A program made the translations under genes and the position numbers. The notes beneath the pieces were generated by a model. It was not told where the DNA came from. It did not search any database and saw only the letters and a list, made by a program, of their open reading frames with translations. 49,820 nt of DNA from Bacteroidetes bacterium UBA2364 (GTDB taxonomy: Bacteria; Bacteroidota; Rhodothermia; Rhodothermales; UBA2364). This document shows positions 16,038 to 25,671 of the stretch, piece by piece (within the stretch, counting starts at the first letter, position 1; each line of letters begins with the position of its first letter). Location of the stretch: positions 1 to 49,820 of the forward strand of contig DDTM01000128.1 of assembly GCA_002344075.1 (NCBI GenBank), in the 5' to 3' direction.

Positions 16038-19000
16038 TTATGCAATCGGGCTAAAGGCATCGGCTCCAAAGCCTGCCATTTCCACATAGTTCTTCCAGCG
16101 GAGATCCACCAGTTCTTGTGCTAATTTTATGAGACGTTCGGCCTCTTCGGGATTGGTGCGGGTTAGTACTTTGTAGCGCAATTCGTTATACGCATACTCT
16201 TTAAACGGTATCGAAGGAGCGGGTGAATCTAAGATGAATGGATTTTGTCCTTCTTTTCGTAAAACGGGATTATAGCGGATCAATGGCCAATACCCAGATG
16301 CTACGGCCTTGCTTTGCTGATCCATCCCTTTTTCCATGTTGATCCCATGTGCGATACAATGACTATAGGCCAACACCAACGAGGGTCCTTCATATGCCTC
16401 GGCTTCTCGGAGAGCAAGTAGGGTTTGTTGCGGATTGGCTCCCATGGCCACTTGTGCCACATACACATTCCCATATGAAATGGCTTGTATGGCGAGGTCT
16501 TTTTTGCCTACCCGTTTTCCGGCAGCGGCAAACTTGGCTGTGGCAGCCGTAGGGGTGGCTTTGGAACTTTGTCCTCCTGTATTGGAATATACCTCGGTGT
16601 CTAATACCAAGACGTTGACGTTACGTCCGGTTGAAAGGGCATGATCTAAGCCGCCCGAACCAATGTCATAGGCCCAGCCATCTCCTCCGACCAACCAGAT
16701 GCTTCGTCGCACCAGATGATCGGCCACTGAGAGCAAATGCCGGGCTTCGGCAGCGTGAATGTGTTGTAGGCGAGACTTCAACTCCTTTACTCGTGCTCGT
16801 TGTGCAACTAATTCTGACTCATATACCTGTGGCGCTTCGGCGATGCGTTTTGCGAAGTCAAAACCCAGACGTGGAGCCAGTTGCCACAAAAGTTCTATGG
16901 CCAGTGCATGATGCTTATCGGCAGTGACCCTCATACCCAAGCCAAATTCGGCATTGTCTTCAAATAATGAATTGGACCAAGCTGGGCCTTTGCCCTCTGC
17001 ATTTTTAGTCCATGGGGTGGTCGGTAAGTTACCACCATAAATAGAGGAACATCCGGTAGCATTTGCAACAATCAGGCGATCTCCGAACAATTGTGTCAGG
17101 AGCCGGACATAAGGTGTTTCGCCACAACCAGCACAAGCGCCGGAAAACTCGAAGAGTGGCTCTAAAAATTGGGCACCATGTACTGTTGCGAAATTCACCC
17201 GTGCACGATCGTTGATGGGCAATGACTCGAAGAAGCGGATTTTTGACTTGATTTCCGGTTTGGGTGTGGTATTTGGCCGCATGTTGATGGCCTTACGGTT
17301 ACGGTCTGTCGGATTTGTTGCGGGGCAAGCCTCTACACATAGCGTACAACCGGTACAGTCTTCTTCATACACCTGCAAGGTATAGTGTGTATCGGGAAAG
17401 CCTCTTGCATTGATGGCCGCAGAAGCAAAGGTCTTGGGTGCTTCAGCGAGATGGTCTTTATGATAAAATTTAGCACGGATCACACTGTGTGGGCATACAA
17501 AGCTACAATTTCCGCATTGGATACAAACCGATGGGTCCCATTCCGGTACAAAATCTGCAATATCACGCTTTTCCCACTTGGTAGTTCCAGAAGGGTAGGT
17601 TCCGTCTGCGGGAAGTAAACTGACGGGCAAATCGTCTCCGAAGCCCGCCATCATTTTGGCCGTCACACTTTGTACAAAATGGGGCGCTTCATTGGAAACG
17701 GTATCTGGCAATTCGCGGGTGGCCGTAACAATGTCGGGAAGGGTGACTTCGTAGAGGTTTTCCAGTGTCTGATCTACCGCCCGAAAGTTTTGCGCAATGA
17801 CGGCTTGTCCTTTTTTGTAATAGGTTTTCTCGATGGCTTTTTTAATCTGTAAAATGGCTTCTTCGCGGGGCAGAACACCCGAAAGTGCAAAGAAACACGT
17901 TTGCATGATGGTATTTACACGCCCGCCCATACCTGTTTTGCGTGCTACAGTATTGGCATCAATGACAAAAAAGTGTAATTTCTTACGGATAAGGGCTTCC
18001 TGTACCGAGCGTGGCAAATGATCCCAGACTTCGGTTGGGCCGTAGGGACTATTCAGGAGAAAGGTTGCACCCGGTCTTGCGAGTGATAACATGTCCACAC
18101 GGTCCACAAAATTAAACTGATGTCCGGCTACAAAATCCGCCTGCTGAATTAAATACGGCGCCCGAATCGGTTGTGGGCCAAACCGTAAGTGAGAAACGGT
18201 TCGTGCTCCCGACTTTTTGGAGTCATAGACAAAATAACCTTGTCCGTACAAATCGGTAGATTCACCAATAATCTTGATGCTATTTTTATTTGCACCCACG
18301 GTTCCATCCGCTCCCAATCCATAGAACAATGCTTGTGTCCAGCCAGATTCATCCAATGCAAAAGCGGGATCGTATGTCAGGTGAGAATGGGTGACATCGT
18401 CCACAATACCGACCGTAAAATGGTTTTTTGGTTGCTCCTGCTTCAGTTCGTCAAAAACGGCTTTTGCCATTCCGGGCGTAAACTCTTTAGAAGACAAGCC
18501 ATAGCGTCCGCCGACGATGCGTGGCATATGTGGGAACATTCCTTGGGTAAATGCCTCTACAAAAACAGACAGCAAGTCTTGATAAAGGGGTTCACCCATA
18601 CCTCCCGGCTCCTTGCACCGATCAAGCACCGCCAATTTGGTTACGGTTTTCGGTAATACGGCAAAGAGGTGTTTGACCGAAAATGGACGATAGAGCCTTA
18701 CACGTAGTACACCTACTTTTTCACCTTTCCCCACCAAGTATTGTGCGGTTTCGAGGGCTGTTTCACCACCAGAACCCATGATAGCAACCACGCGGTCGGC
18801 ATCCAATGCACCTTCATATTCAAATGGCCGATATTTGCGCCCTGTCAGCTTGGCAAAATGCTGCATCACAGACTCCACTACGTCGGGAGTGCGGGTATAA
18901 TACGGGTTGACGGTTTCGCGCCCCTGAAAATACACATCGGGGTTTTGGGCAGTACCACGTATGAAGGGATTGTCGGGATTAAGTGCCCTCGTTCGGTGCG

Positions 19001-19610
19001 CAATCACCAAATCATCGTTAATGACCTGTCTGATTTGGCTGTCCGATAAGACGTTTATTTTATTAACTTCGTGGGAGGTACGGAAGCCGTCGAAGAAATG
19101 AATAAACGGCAAACGGCTTTCGAGGGTTGCTGCTTGTGCGATCAAAGCAAAGTCATGGGCTTCTTGCACATTGGCAGAAGACAACATTGCAAAACCGGTG
19201 GTCCGTGCAGCCATTACATCGCTATGATCCCCGAAGATGGACAATCCTTGTGCGGCAAGTGAACGTGCGGCAACATGAAAAACGGCAGCGGTAAGTTCGC
19301 CCGCAATTTTGTACATATTCGGCAACATCAGCATAAGCCCTTGTGACGCAGTAAAGGTTGTGGTCAAGGCCCCTGTTTGTAACGCACCGTGTACTGTGCC
19401 AGCAGCGCCACCCTCGCTTTGCATCTCGATGACTTCTGGTACATTGCCCCATAAGTTTTTAACGCCTTTGGCTGCCCATTCATCGGCAAGTTCAGCCATG
19501 GTAGATGAAGGCGTAATGGGATAAATGGCGCAAACTTCGTTCACGCGATATGCCACATAGGCAGCAGCTTCGTTGCCATCTACGGTTAGAACGGTATGCT
19601 GATCGGCCAT
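16038..19610 (-). CDS. nifJ: Pyruvate:ferredoxin (flavodoxin) oxidoreductase
   Basis: This single-chain PFOR (1190 aa) converts pyruvate and CoA to acetyl-CoA and CO2 and reduces ferredoxin or flavodoxin. Visible parts: the pyrimidine-binding domain with YPITPSS at 30-36, a gamma/domain II and III region, and two [4Fe-4S] motifs at Cys696/699/702/706 and Cys752/755/758/762. The proximal-cluster cysteines are Cys826, Cys829 and Cys854 (CAGCG, TGCSS). The thiamine-diphosphate site is GDGWAYDIGSGG from 976 and SNTGGQSSK from 1009. Length and domain order are typical and nothing is missing. It sits between a PreT/GltD-like flavoprotein gene (138 bp upstream) and the DHOD-like gene, suggesting an electron link between ferredoxin and NAD(P)H. 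Confidence 0.96.
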   Translation of the reverse strand: MADQHTVLTVDGNEAAAYVAYRVNEVCAIYPITPSSTMAELADEWAAKGVKNLWGNVPEVIEMQSEGGAAGTVHGALQTGALTTTFTASQGLMLMLPNMYKIAGELTAAVFHVAARSLAAQGLSIFGDHSDVMAARTTGFAMLSSANVQEAHDFALIAQAATLESRLPFIHFFDGFRTSHEVNKINVLSDSQIRQVINDDLVIAHRTRALNPDNPFIRGTAQNPDVYFQGRETVNPYYTRTPDVVESVMQHFAKLTGRKYRPFEYEGALDADRVVAIMGSGGETALETAQYLVGKGEKVGVLRVRLYRPFSVKHLFAVLPKTVTKLAVLDRCKEPGGMGEPLYQDLLSVFVEAFTQGMFPHMPRIVGGRYGLSSKEFTPGMAKAVFDELKQEQPKNHFTVGIVDDVTHSHLTYDPAFALDESGWTQALFYGLGADGTVGANKNSIKIIGESTDLYGQGYFVYDSKKSGARTVSHLRFGPQPIRAPYLIQQADFVAGHQFNFVDRVDMLSLARPGATFLLNSPYGPTEVWDHLPRSVQEALIRKKLHFFVIDANTVARKTGMGGRVNTIMQTCFFALSGVLPREEAILQIKKAIEKTYYKKGQAVIAQNFRAVDQTLENLYEVTLPDIVTATRELPDTVSNEAPHFVQSVTAKMMAGFGDDLPVSLLPADGTYPSGTTKWEKRDIADFVPEWDPSVCIQCGNCSFVCPHSVIRAKFYHKDHLAEAPKTFASAAINARGFPDTHYTLQVYEEDCTGCTLCVEACPATNPTDRNRKAINMRPNTTPKPEIKSKIRFFESLPINDRARVNFATVHGAQFLEPLFEFSGACAGCGETPYVRLLTQLFGDRLIVANATGCSSIYGGNLPTTPWTKNAEGKGPAWSNSLFEDNAEFGLGMRVTADKHHALAIELLWQLAPRLGFDFAKRIAEAPQVYESELVAQRARVKELKSRLQHIHAAEARHLLSVADHLVRRSIWLVGGDGWAYDIGSGGLDHALSTGRNVNVLVLDTEVYSNTGGQSSKATPTAATAKFAAAGKRVGKKDLAIQAISYGNVYVAQVAMGANPQQTLLALREAEAYEGPSLVLAYSHCIAHGINMEKGMDQQSKAVASGYWPLIRYNPVLRKEGQNPFILDSPAPSIPFKEYAYNELRYKVLTRTNPEEAERLIKLAQELVDLRWKNYVEMAGFGADAFSPIA

Positions 19611-19748
19611 GATTGGTTAGTGTTGATAGGATTAAATTTGTTGACGTAAAAAGGTTTCGTTACTCTAGTAAGTGAAACAGCTTTTCTGGAAGTTGACAGG
19701 TTGTGGTAGGTACGCAAAACCAGAATCCCAAAAATTCTTGTGTATCAC

Positions 19749-21380
19749 CTATAGAGGCTCCGGTGTCATCTCTATGGCATGACACGGGCATTGTTCGTGG
19801 CAAACGGCACATCCCGTGCATAAATCTAAATTAAACCGATAGCGTTTGCCCGTGCCCAGTTTAATGATGGCTCCTTCCGGGCATGAGCCATAACAGCCGT
19901 CACACTCGAAGCAATTGCCACAAGACAAACAGCGTTGCGCTTCATAGCGGGCTTCAGGCTCGGAAAGTCCAGCCACAATTTCATCAAATCCCTCCGTTGC
20001 TACCTCATTCGGGAGGTGGGGTTGCTGTTGTGACGGGGCATCGGTATGGAACCACAAATGCAGAAGATCAGCACCTACAACCGGTTTTCTGGGTGCTTTG
20101 AGGTATTTTTTCCCTCTCAGATACGCATCCATAAAGCGAGCAGCTTTTTTACCATGCCCCACAGCAATGGTCACACTACGGTCTTCGGGAATCATATCAC
20201 CACCTGCAAATAAACCATCGCACCCTGTCATCATATCCAGCCCCACTTGTAAAGTACCGTCTCGGTTAAAGACCAAGTCGGGAACCTGTTTTAAAAAACG
20301 AGTATCGGTGTCTTGTCCAAGTGCCATAATTAGCGCATCGGCTTCCAATGTTTCGAACGCTCCGGTAGGTACGGGCTTTCCGTTTTCGACCCGCATCACT
20401 TCTACGGTAAAGGAAGTTTCTTCGATGGATTTGATGGTGCGTAACCAATGGATTTTTACTCCTTCTCCCAAGGCTTCATCGGCCTCGAAGTCGTGTGCGG
20501 GCATATGTTCGCGGTCTCGCCGGTAGATGATAAGTGTTTCCTCGGCTCCGAGTCGTTTGGCTGTCCGTGCTGCATCCATCGCCGTATTACCACCGCCATA
20601 AATAGCCACGCGCCGTCCTAACTTGGGTGCAATGCCCATTTCCACATCTCGTAGATAACTCACGGCATCCAATATTTGACCAGCGGCTTGTGTGGGAATG
20701 GTGGTTTTTTTTCCAATTTGTGCACCAATGGCTAAAAATACGGCGTCGAAATTTCCGGCGGCTTTGGCACCCATCACGTCTTCTACTTTTTGATTGAGGT
20801 GGATTTTTACGCCCATTGCAACGATCCGTTGTATCTCTGCCATTAATATGTTGCGTGGCAAACGATACGCTGGAATGCCAAAGTGCATCATCCCTCCAGG
20901 CAGTGGCCCTGCTTCCTGAATTTCTACCTCGTGCCCTAGGCGTGTAAGATGATATGCCGCAGAGAGGCCACTTGGTCCGGCACCGACTACCAGAACCCGT
21001 TTTCCAGACCGTGCCTTCGGAAAGGCGACTTGCCAATTTTGCTCGAGGGCTAGATCGCCCAAAAACCGCTCGATGGCATGAATACTCACGGTTTTGTCTA
21101 TCGCAGCGCGGTTGCAAGAATCCTCGCAAGGATGATAACATACCCGTCCATGAATCGCCGGCATAGGATTTTCCTCTACCAATTTCTGCCACGCCGCATA
21201 GTAATCCCCTGCTTGCGCAAGTGATAGCCAAGCTTGTATGTTTTCGCCTGCCGGACAAGCGTGGTTACAAGGTGGCAACATGTCCTGATAGAAGGGACGT
21301 TGAGACCGTCGCGGACCTGTTCCTTTCGAATGTTGACGCAAATCAGGCGGTGCGGTCATGTCAGACTGAGTAAATGGCAT
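19749..21380 (-). CDS. FAD/NAD(P)-dependent oxidoreductase, GltD/PreT-like with C-terminal ferredoxin domains
   Basis: A 543-residue flavoprotein related to the glutamate synthase small subunit and PreT. The N-terminal iron-sulfur domain has Cys38, Cys42, Cys81, Cys85 and Cys89, a reduced set compared with PreT, which shows eight. The FAD motif GAGPSG is at 133-138, the NAD(P) motif GGGNTAMDAA lies at 262-271, and GLFAGGD at 389-395. After a linker, a Cys-rich tail contains Cys484, 487, 490, 493, 496 and 500, then Cys521, 524, 527 and 531, enough for two [4Fe-4S] clusters. It probably passes electrons between NAD(P)H and ferredoxin made by NifJ. No GltB glutamate synthase large subunit is nearby, so glutamate synthesis is not implied. 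Confidence 0.88.
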   Translation of the reverse strand: MPFTQSDMTAPPDLRQHSKGTGPRRSQRPFYQDMLPPCNHACPAGENIQAWLSLAQAGDYYAAWQKLVEENPMPAIHGRVCYHPCEDSCNRAAIDKTVSIHAIERFLGDLALEQNWQVAFPKARSGKRVLVVGAGPSGLSAAYHLTRLGHEVEIQEAGPLPGGMMHFGIPAYRLPRNILMAEIQRIVAMGVKIHLNQKVEDVMGAKAAGNFDAVFLAIGAQIGKKTTIPTQAAGQILDAVSYLRDVEMGIAPKLGRRVAIYGGGNTAMDAARTAKRLGAEETLIIYRRDREHMPAHDFEADEALGEGVKIHWLRTIKSIEETSFTVEVMRVENGKPVPTGAFETLEADALIMALGQDTDTRFLKQVPDLVFNRDGTLQVGLDMMTGCDGLFAGGDMIPEDRSVTIAVGHGKKAARFMDAYLRGKKYLKAPRKPVVGADLLHLWFHTDAPSQQQPHLPNEVATEGFDEIVAGLSEPEARYEAQRCLSCGNCFECDGCYGSCPEGAIIKLGTGKRYRFNLDLCTGCAVCHEQCPCHAIEMTPEPL

Positions 21381-21584
21381 GGCGTGTTACGATGCTATTG
21401 AAAAAGTATGAATCAAGTTATGAAAAACCCTTTTTTTAAGGTAAGATCTGTTATACAAGACTACTTTGCGGTATTGGAGAAAGGTAAAGTAGGGGAAATA
21501 CGTACAATAATTGCAGGACAGGATACGGAGGGGCAAGGTCGTTGCTATATTCATGTCGGTTTTGTGGATCCAACTAATGAAAAA

Positions 21585-22268
21585 ATGCCGACACGAATTT
21601 TAATAGCGGACGATCAACCGAATGTGCGGACAATGTTACAAGAGTATTTGGAAGCCCAAGGCTTTCGGGTTGAAGTTGCTGCCGATGGCCTCGAAGCACT
21701 CCAAAAGGCAGCCGTTTTTCAGCCCGAATTGGTTTTAATGGATGTAATGATGCCTCATGTGGATGGCTACGACTTTATACGCACCTTTCGTCGAGAAAGT
21801 GACGTACCCGTAATACTGCTCACCGCACGTCAAGAAGAAACCGACAAGGTCATTGGTCTGGAATTAGGCGCCGATGACTATGTCACCAAGCCGTTTGGTC
21901 TGCGCGAGGTGTTGGCTCGCATCAACGCCATTCTTCGTCGTACCAAATTACCGGTTCCGGAGGAAAGTCACTGGATACGGATAGGGAGAGTGGCCTTACA
22001 TCCCATTCAGCGGCGGGTGAAGTGCAATGGTATCCCTATATCGCTTACACCCAAAGAATTCGATATTCTCCAGTTGCTCATGGAATCCCGAGGACAGATC
22101 GTTTCGCGTGGCGAACTTTTTGATCACCTACATGATGAAATGAGTGATGGAACCGAACGTACAATTGATGTTCACATCCGTAACCTGCGTGTAAAACTTG
22201 AAGCGGATCCAAAGAATCCACAGTTTATTGCCACAGCCTTTGGCGCAGGGTATCGGGTGGTGGGCTGA
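21585..22268 (+). CDS. OmpR/PhoB-family response regulator (orphan)
   Basis: From ATG 21585 the 227-residue protein starts MPTRILIADDQPNVR, the canonical receiver beginning. Phospho-acceptor Asp53 lies in LVLMDVMMP, Thr80 and Lys102 (TKPFG) are conserved, and a winged-helix DNA-binding domain occupies about 130-226 (SLTPKEFDILQLL, TIDVHIRNLRVKLE, GAGYRVVG). The frame stays open back to an ATG at 21408, adding 59 residues unlike any receiver. I treat that as upstream leader, although no stop separates it. No kinase is adjacent. The gene is divergent from the nifJ operon and is a plausible regulator of it by position only. Confidence 0.9.
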   Translation: MPTRILIADDQPNVRTMLQEYLEAQGFRVEVAADGLEALQKAAVFQPELVLMDVMMPHVDGYDFIRTFRRESDVPVILLTARQEETDKVIGLELGADDYVTKPFGLREVLARINAILRRTKLPVPEESHWIRIGRVALHPIQRRVKCNGIPISLTPKEFDILQLLMESRGQIVSRGELFDHLHDEMSDGTERTIDVHIRNLRVKLEADPKNPQFIATAFGAGYRVVG

Positions 22269-22463
22269 GGCAATAACTTCTGTAGTTTAATGTTTTTGCC
22301 AACTCACCGACAAGAATGATAACTATAACAAATTGACAAAAGCAAATAACAGTTCCTGTATAAATTAGGTGGGCCATATGGGAACGAGCCATTTTTTGAA
22401 GAGCATTGTGGCAAACAAGGGCTTGTAACCGAAAAGATTGGTCTCTAAACAACTACTTTTGGT

Positions 22464-24377
22464 TTATTGCCGGGTATAGGACAATCCGAAACCAAATGGA
22501 TACAACGGATTTTCTGAATCGTAGGGCAAGTCTTCTTTTTGGCGGCGAACGGCATCCATTGAAGAAGGTAATTCAAAGGGCAAACGTCCTTCGGGTTGAG
22601 CTTTTCCGAAAATAACATCCAAAAGAGCTTCATCACTCGCGCCATAGTTTCCAAACAGTCCCCTTGCTTTTGCCGCTATTTCCGGAATTACTGCGGGACG
22701 GTCTAGGTATATATCCACAATAGTGGGTACTTTACGCATCAAAGAAAGAACTTCCTCTTTTTCGGGGCCTTTAAAGTCCAAATCGCCGTGATGAAACCCT
22801 TTCGCCATTGGGTTGAGCGTTTCTACCGGATACCAGGGCGTCTGTAGTCGAATGATCGCAAAATCGGCTTCTTCGGGAGCCTGAACCACTTTTCCATATC
22901 TTGAAACTATTTCAGGATTCAAGTTTTTTACATAGATCCGATATTTTCCTGATTCGAGCGGCAATATATTGTTATCATTTTTGAGCAGGGTCATTGAACG
23001 ACGTTGTGCCGATGCTCCAGCAGCCATAAAGACCGGATTACCCACTACTTTCACCGCCTCCTCCACCTCTATATATGGGTTTTCAAAAAGTCCCAATTGG
23101 AACTTCAGCCGTAACAACCGACGTACAGACTCATTTATCCGCGTTTCTTTTATCCGTCCTTTTTGTACAAGTGATACCACCAACTCTGGTCTCGATTCAC
23201 CCCCAAACTGGTCTATCCCCGCTTCCAGTAATTTCCATACCCGCTCTTCCTCCGAAAGGTATTCTACTCCCCAAGCACGTGCAGGCCAAACAACATGCCC
23301 CATATTTACATCCGTAATCAACCCCCAGTCTGTACACACAACCCCATCAAACTTAAACCGACTCCTTAAGATAGAAGTGATGATATGTTTATTATAAGAA
23401 AAACCAACATCTTCATTGGTTTGGCCAACTGGAACGCCATAATACGGCATAATAGCCGCTGTATGGGCTGAAAAAGCCCCTTCAAAGGGAATCATATGGT
23501 ATTCAAAATTATTGCCCGGATATACCTGCCCTTTTTGGAATTCAAAATGGGGGTCTAAGCCTTCCTTCTGTGGCCCACCTCCTGAAAAATGCTTGGTCAT
23601 GGTGGCAACACTATTCGGGCCTATTTTTTTTCCTTGGAAGCCCAAAACATATGCTTTAGTGAGTTTCTTAGATAGAGCGGCATCCTCTCCAAAAGTTCCA
23701 CTAATGCGTGCCCAACGTGGCTCCGTGGCCAAATCGGCCACTGGATGCAGTGCCATTCGTATGCCAACTGCTATATACTCCTGACGTGCCATATCTGCAT
23801 GTTGGGCCATTAACGCTTCGTCGCCAATGGCAGCAAAACCGAGTTGTTCTGGCCACTGCGAAAAGTCGGTCGCAGCCATTGAAAAAATCTGATTGCTAAA
23901 CGCATTTCGGGGATCCGATGCAAAAGTGATGGGGATTCCAAGTCGGGTTTGCTCTGCTATTTTTTGTAAGGCATTGACACCTATTGCAAACGCGCGAGTT
24001 CGGGGTACACTCCAGAAATTGAAATGATTCATCAATTTCCTTTGAATCAATTCACCTGTTCCGGGCAACATGGCCACGATTCCCTTGGCGTCGGGGTGTT
24101 TATCCACCGTACCGTCTTCATTAATAAAAGCGCCATCAATAAATAAGACTCCTGCTTTTTCTGTCAACGTCATTTGAGAAAGGAGATTTTCTACCCGTTT
24201 TTCGATGGGCTTTCGGCGATCTTCATACACATCTAATTTTCCGTTTTTATTCAAGTCCCGGAACGAAAAGCGCCTCACCTGCAAGGTCGGTGCTCCAGTT
24301 TGCGATGTTGTTTGTGCAAACGAGGCAACTCCCAAAAGTAGTAACAAAGCAGTTACAGAGAGCAGACGGAGATACAT
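22464..24377 (-). CDS. Glycoside hydrolase family 3, exported
   Basis: Probable beta-glucosidase or related exo-glycosidase. The signal peptide (MYLRLLSVTALLLLLGVASFA, described in parts) is followed by an EF-hand-like calcium loop DLNKNGKLDVYED at 41-53, as seen in some GH3 enzymes. The (alpha/beta)8 domain has RISGTFGED, KHFSGGG at 262-268 and the nucleophile Asp350 in VVCTDWG. The second domain is short and lacks the usual GE-x-DR type acid/base motif; instead there is FHHGDLDF at 528-535. The protein ends at the typical YPFGFGLSY without a fibronectin III domain (637 aa). It follows the Crp-like gene on the same strand by 85 bp. The substrate is unknown. Confidence 0.9.
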   Translation of the reverse strand: MYLRLLSVTALLLLLGVASFAQTTSQTGAPTLQVRRFSFRDLNKNGKLDVYEDRRKPIEKRVENLLSQMTLTEKAGVLFIDGAFINEDGTVDKHPDAKGIVAMLPGTGELIQRKLMNHFNFWSVPRTRAFAIGVNALQKIAEQTRLGIPITFASDPRNAFSNQIFSMAATDFSQWPEQLGFAAIGDEALMAQHADMARQEYIAVGIRMALHPVADLATEPRWARISGTFGEDAALSKKLTKAYVLGFQGKKIGPNSVATMTKHFSGGGPQKEGLDPHFEFQKGQVYPGNNFEYHMIPFEGAFSAHTAAIMPYYGVPVGQTNEDVGFSYNKHIITSILRSRFKFDGVVCTDWGLITDVNMGHVVWPARAWGVEYLSEEERVWKLLEAGIDQFGGESRPELVVSLVQKGRIKETRINESVRRLLRLKFQLGLFENPYIEVEEAVKVVGNPVFMAAGASAQRRSMTLLKNDNNILPLESGKYRIYVKNLNPEIVSRYGKVVQAPEEADFAIIRLQTPWYPVETLNPMAKGFHHGDLDFKGPEKEEVLSLMRKVPTIVDIYLDRPAVIPEIAAKARGLFGNYGASDEALLDVIFGKAQPEGRLPFELPSSMDAVRRQKEDLPYDSENPLYPFGFGLSYTRQ

Positions 24378-24462
24378 GAGGTTAGGATTTTAGTACAACA
24401 GTTCCACCCAATTTCGGCACAATGGGTCTCTTAAATCCATGACATTTGTCAAAAAATAGGCT

Positions 24463-25029
24463 TTATCGGACGTTTCGTATTCGGCTAAGTGTTTCTTGGG
24501 TCATCCCCAGAAAAGAGGCAATGTATGAAAGAGGTATTCGCTGAATGATTGAAGGATTTTGCTCCAATAGATGCTCGTATCGTTGTTGTGCCGTTTCGAA
24601 GTGAAAGGAATCTACGCGCTGTTGAGTAACCAAGAGATGCTCGATGAGTAATTTCCGAAACAGCCGCTCAATGCCATGTGCATGTGAACAAAGGGCTTCC
24701 ATCTGGTCTCTGTGCAGAAGGAAGACCTTTGAAGGCTCCAAAAAAGCAATGGCTAACCTACTGGGTAGGTTTCGGTAAAAACCCAAACTGGAAGTAAAAA
24801 AAGTGCCCTCCAATGCAAGCCATTCTGTAACTTCTTTGTCCAGTTTATGGTAATAAGTCCGCACTGCACCCATAGCCAGATAATATAGATAAGGTGAATA
24901 TTCTCCTTCTCGTACCAGCACATGGTGTCGTGGATAGGTCGCAACGTCCCACTTTTTGAGCACCAATTGTAAGTCTGGCCTCGACATTTCGGGGTATAGG
25001 CTCGTAAGTTTATTTTGCAACGTATGCAT
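24463..25029 (-). CDS. Crp/Fnr-family transcriptional regulator
   Basis: The 188-residue protein has an N-terminal cyclic-nucleotide-binding-type beta-roll (about 30-115: VLVREGEYSPYLYYLAMGAVRTYY), a long dimerisation helix, and a C-terminal helix-turn-helix at about 163-186 (IPLSYIASFLGMTQETLSRIR). The ligand pocket lacks the RxS phosphate motif expected for cAMP binding, and there are no clustered cysteines for an Fe-S sensor, so the signal is unknown. This is typical of the many short Crp-like regulators of Bacteroidota. It lies directly upstream of the GH3 gene and divergent from the NUDIX gene; regulation of either is possible. Confidence 0.88.
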   Translation of the reverse strand: MHTLQNKLTSLYPEMSRPDLQLVLKKWDVATYPRHHVLVREGEYSPYLYYLAMGAVRTYYHKLDKEVTEWLALEGTFFTSSLGFYRNLPSRLAIAFLEPSKVFLLHRDQMEALCSHAHGIERLFRKLLIEHLLVTQQRVDSFHFETAQQRYEHLLEQNPSIIQRIPLSYIASFLGMTQETLSRIRNVR

Positions 25030-25152
25030 ATATTATTGTAGTTTACAACTATGTAAAAGACATCTCATTGGCAATATAAAAAAAGTACTGAACGACGCCA
25101 TTAATTGTAACGTATATTCGGAAGTACCGCCAGTCCTTAACCCGTTGCCCCC

Positions 25153-25671
25153 ATGCCCCGTTCTGAAATTATTGCACAATATGGCCACCGAATCAGGGTG
25201 AGGGCCTGTGGTCTTTTGTTTGATTCGTTCAGCCATCCGGAATCGTTGCTAATGGTGTCTTTTCGGGATATGTATGACCAATCTTTTTGGATGCCACCGG
25301 GCGGAGGAGTGGAATTTGGTGAAACGCTTGAGGCAGCGTTAAAACGCGAAATGCGAGAAGAAACAGGCTTGGACGTGGCCGTCGGCCCTTTAATCTACGT
25401 TTCCGAGTTTATAAATGGTCCATTTCATGCACTTGAGTATTACTTTTTATGCCAAGAAGCAGGAGGACACATCCAGATAGGCTCCGATCCGGAGTTGGTC
25501 ATGCAGGTCTTGGAACAGGTGGCATTTATACCACTTTCTTCTTTTCATGAGCAAAACATCCGCCCTTCGTTTATACGTGATTATTTGCAGGCGGATCAAC
25601 GAGCTGGCTTTAAAATGGGTATTCGCTTCTTTAGAGACCATCAAATATCCTCTTCGATCCCAAAACCATAA
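25153..25671 (+). CDS. NUDIX hydrolase
   Basis: A 172-residue NUDIX-fold hydrolase that cleaves a nucleoside diphosphate linked to some moiety, using divalent metal. The Nudix box is complete at 51-73: Gly51, Glu57, Arg65-Glu66, Glu69-Glu70 and Gly72 in REMREETG. The start ATG follows CCCCC with no Shine-Dalgarno. The 3-prime end overlaps the convergent ABM-domain gene by 31 bp. The substrate cannot be told from sequence. Confidence 0.9.
   Translation: MPRSEIIAQYGHRIRVRACGLLFDSFSHPESLLMVSFRDMYDQSFWMPPGGGVEFGETLEAALKREMREETGLDVAVGPLIYVSEFINGPFHALEYYFLCQEAGGHIQIGSDPELVMQVLEQVAFIPLSSFHEQNIRPSFIRDYLQADQRAGFKMGIRFFRDHQISSSIPKP

Noticed and set aside
20587..21258. Minus-strand frame of 223 codons within the PreT-like flavoprotein gene
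   Set aside because: Same strand but shifted frame, Arg/Ser-rich, no family features; the main frame has cofactor motifs.
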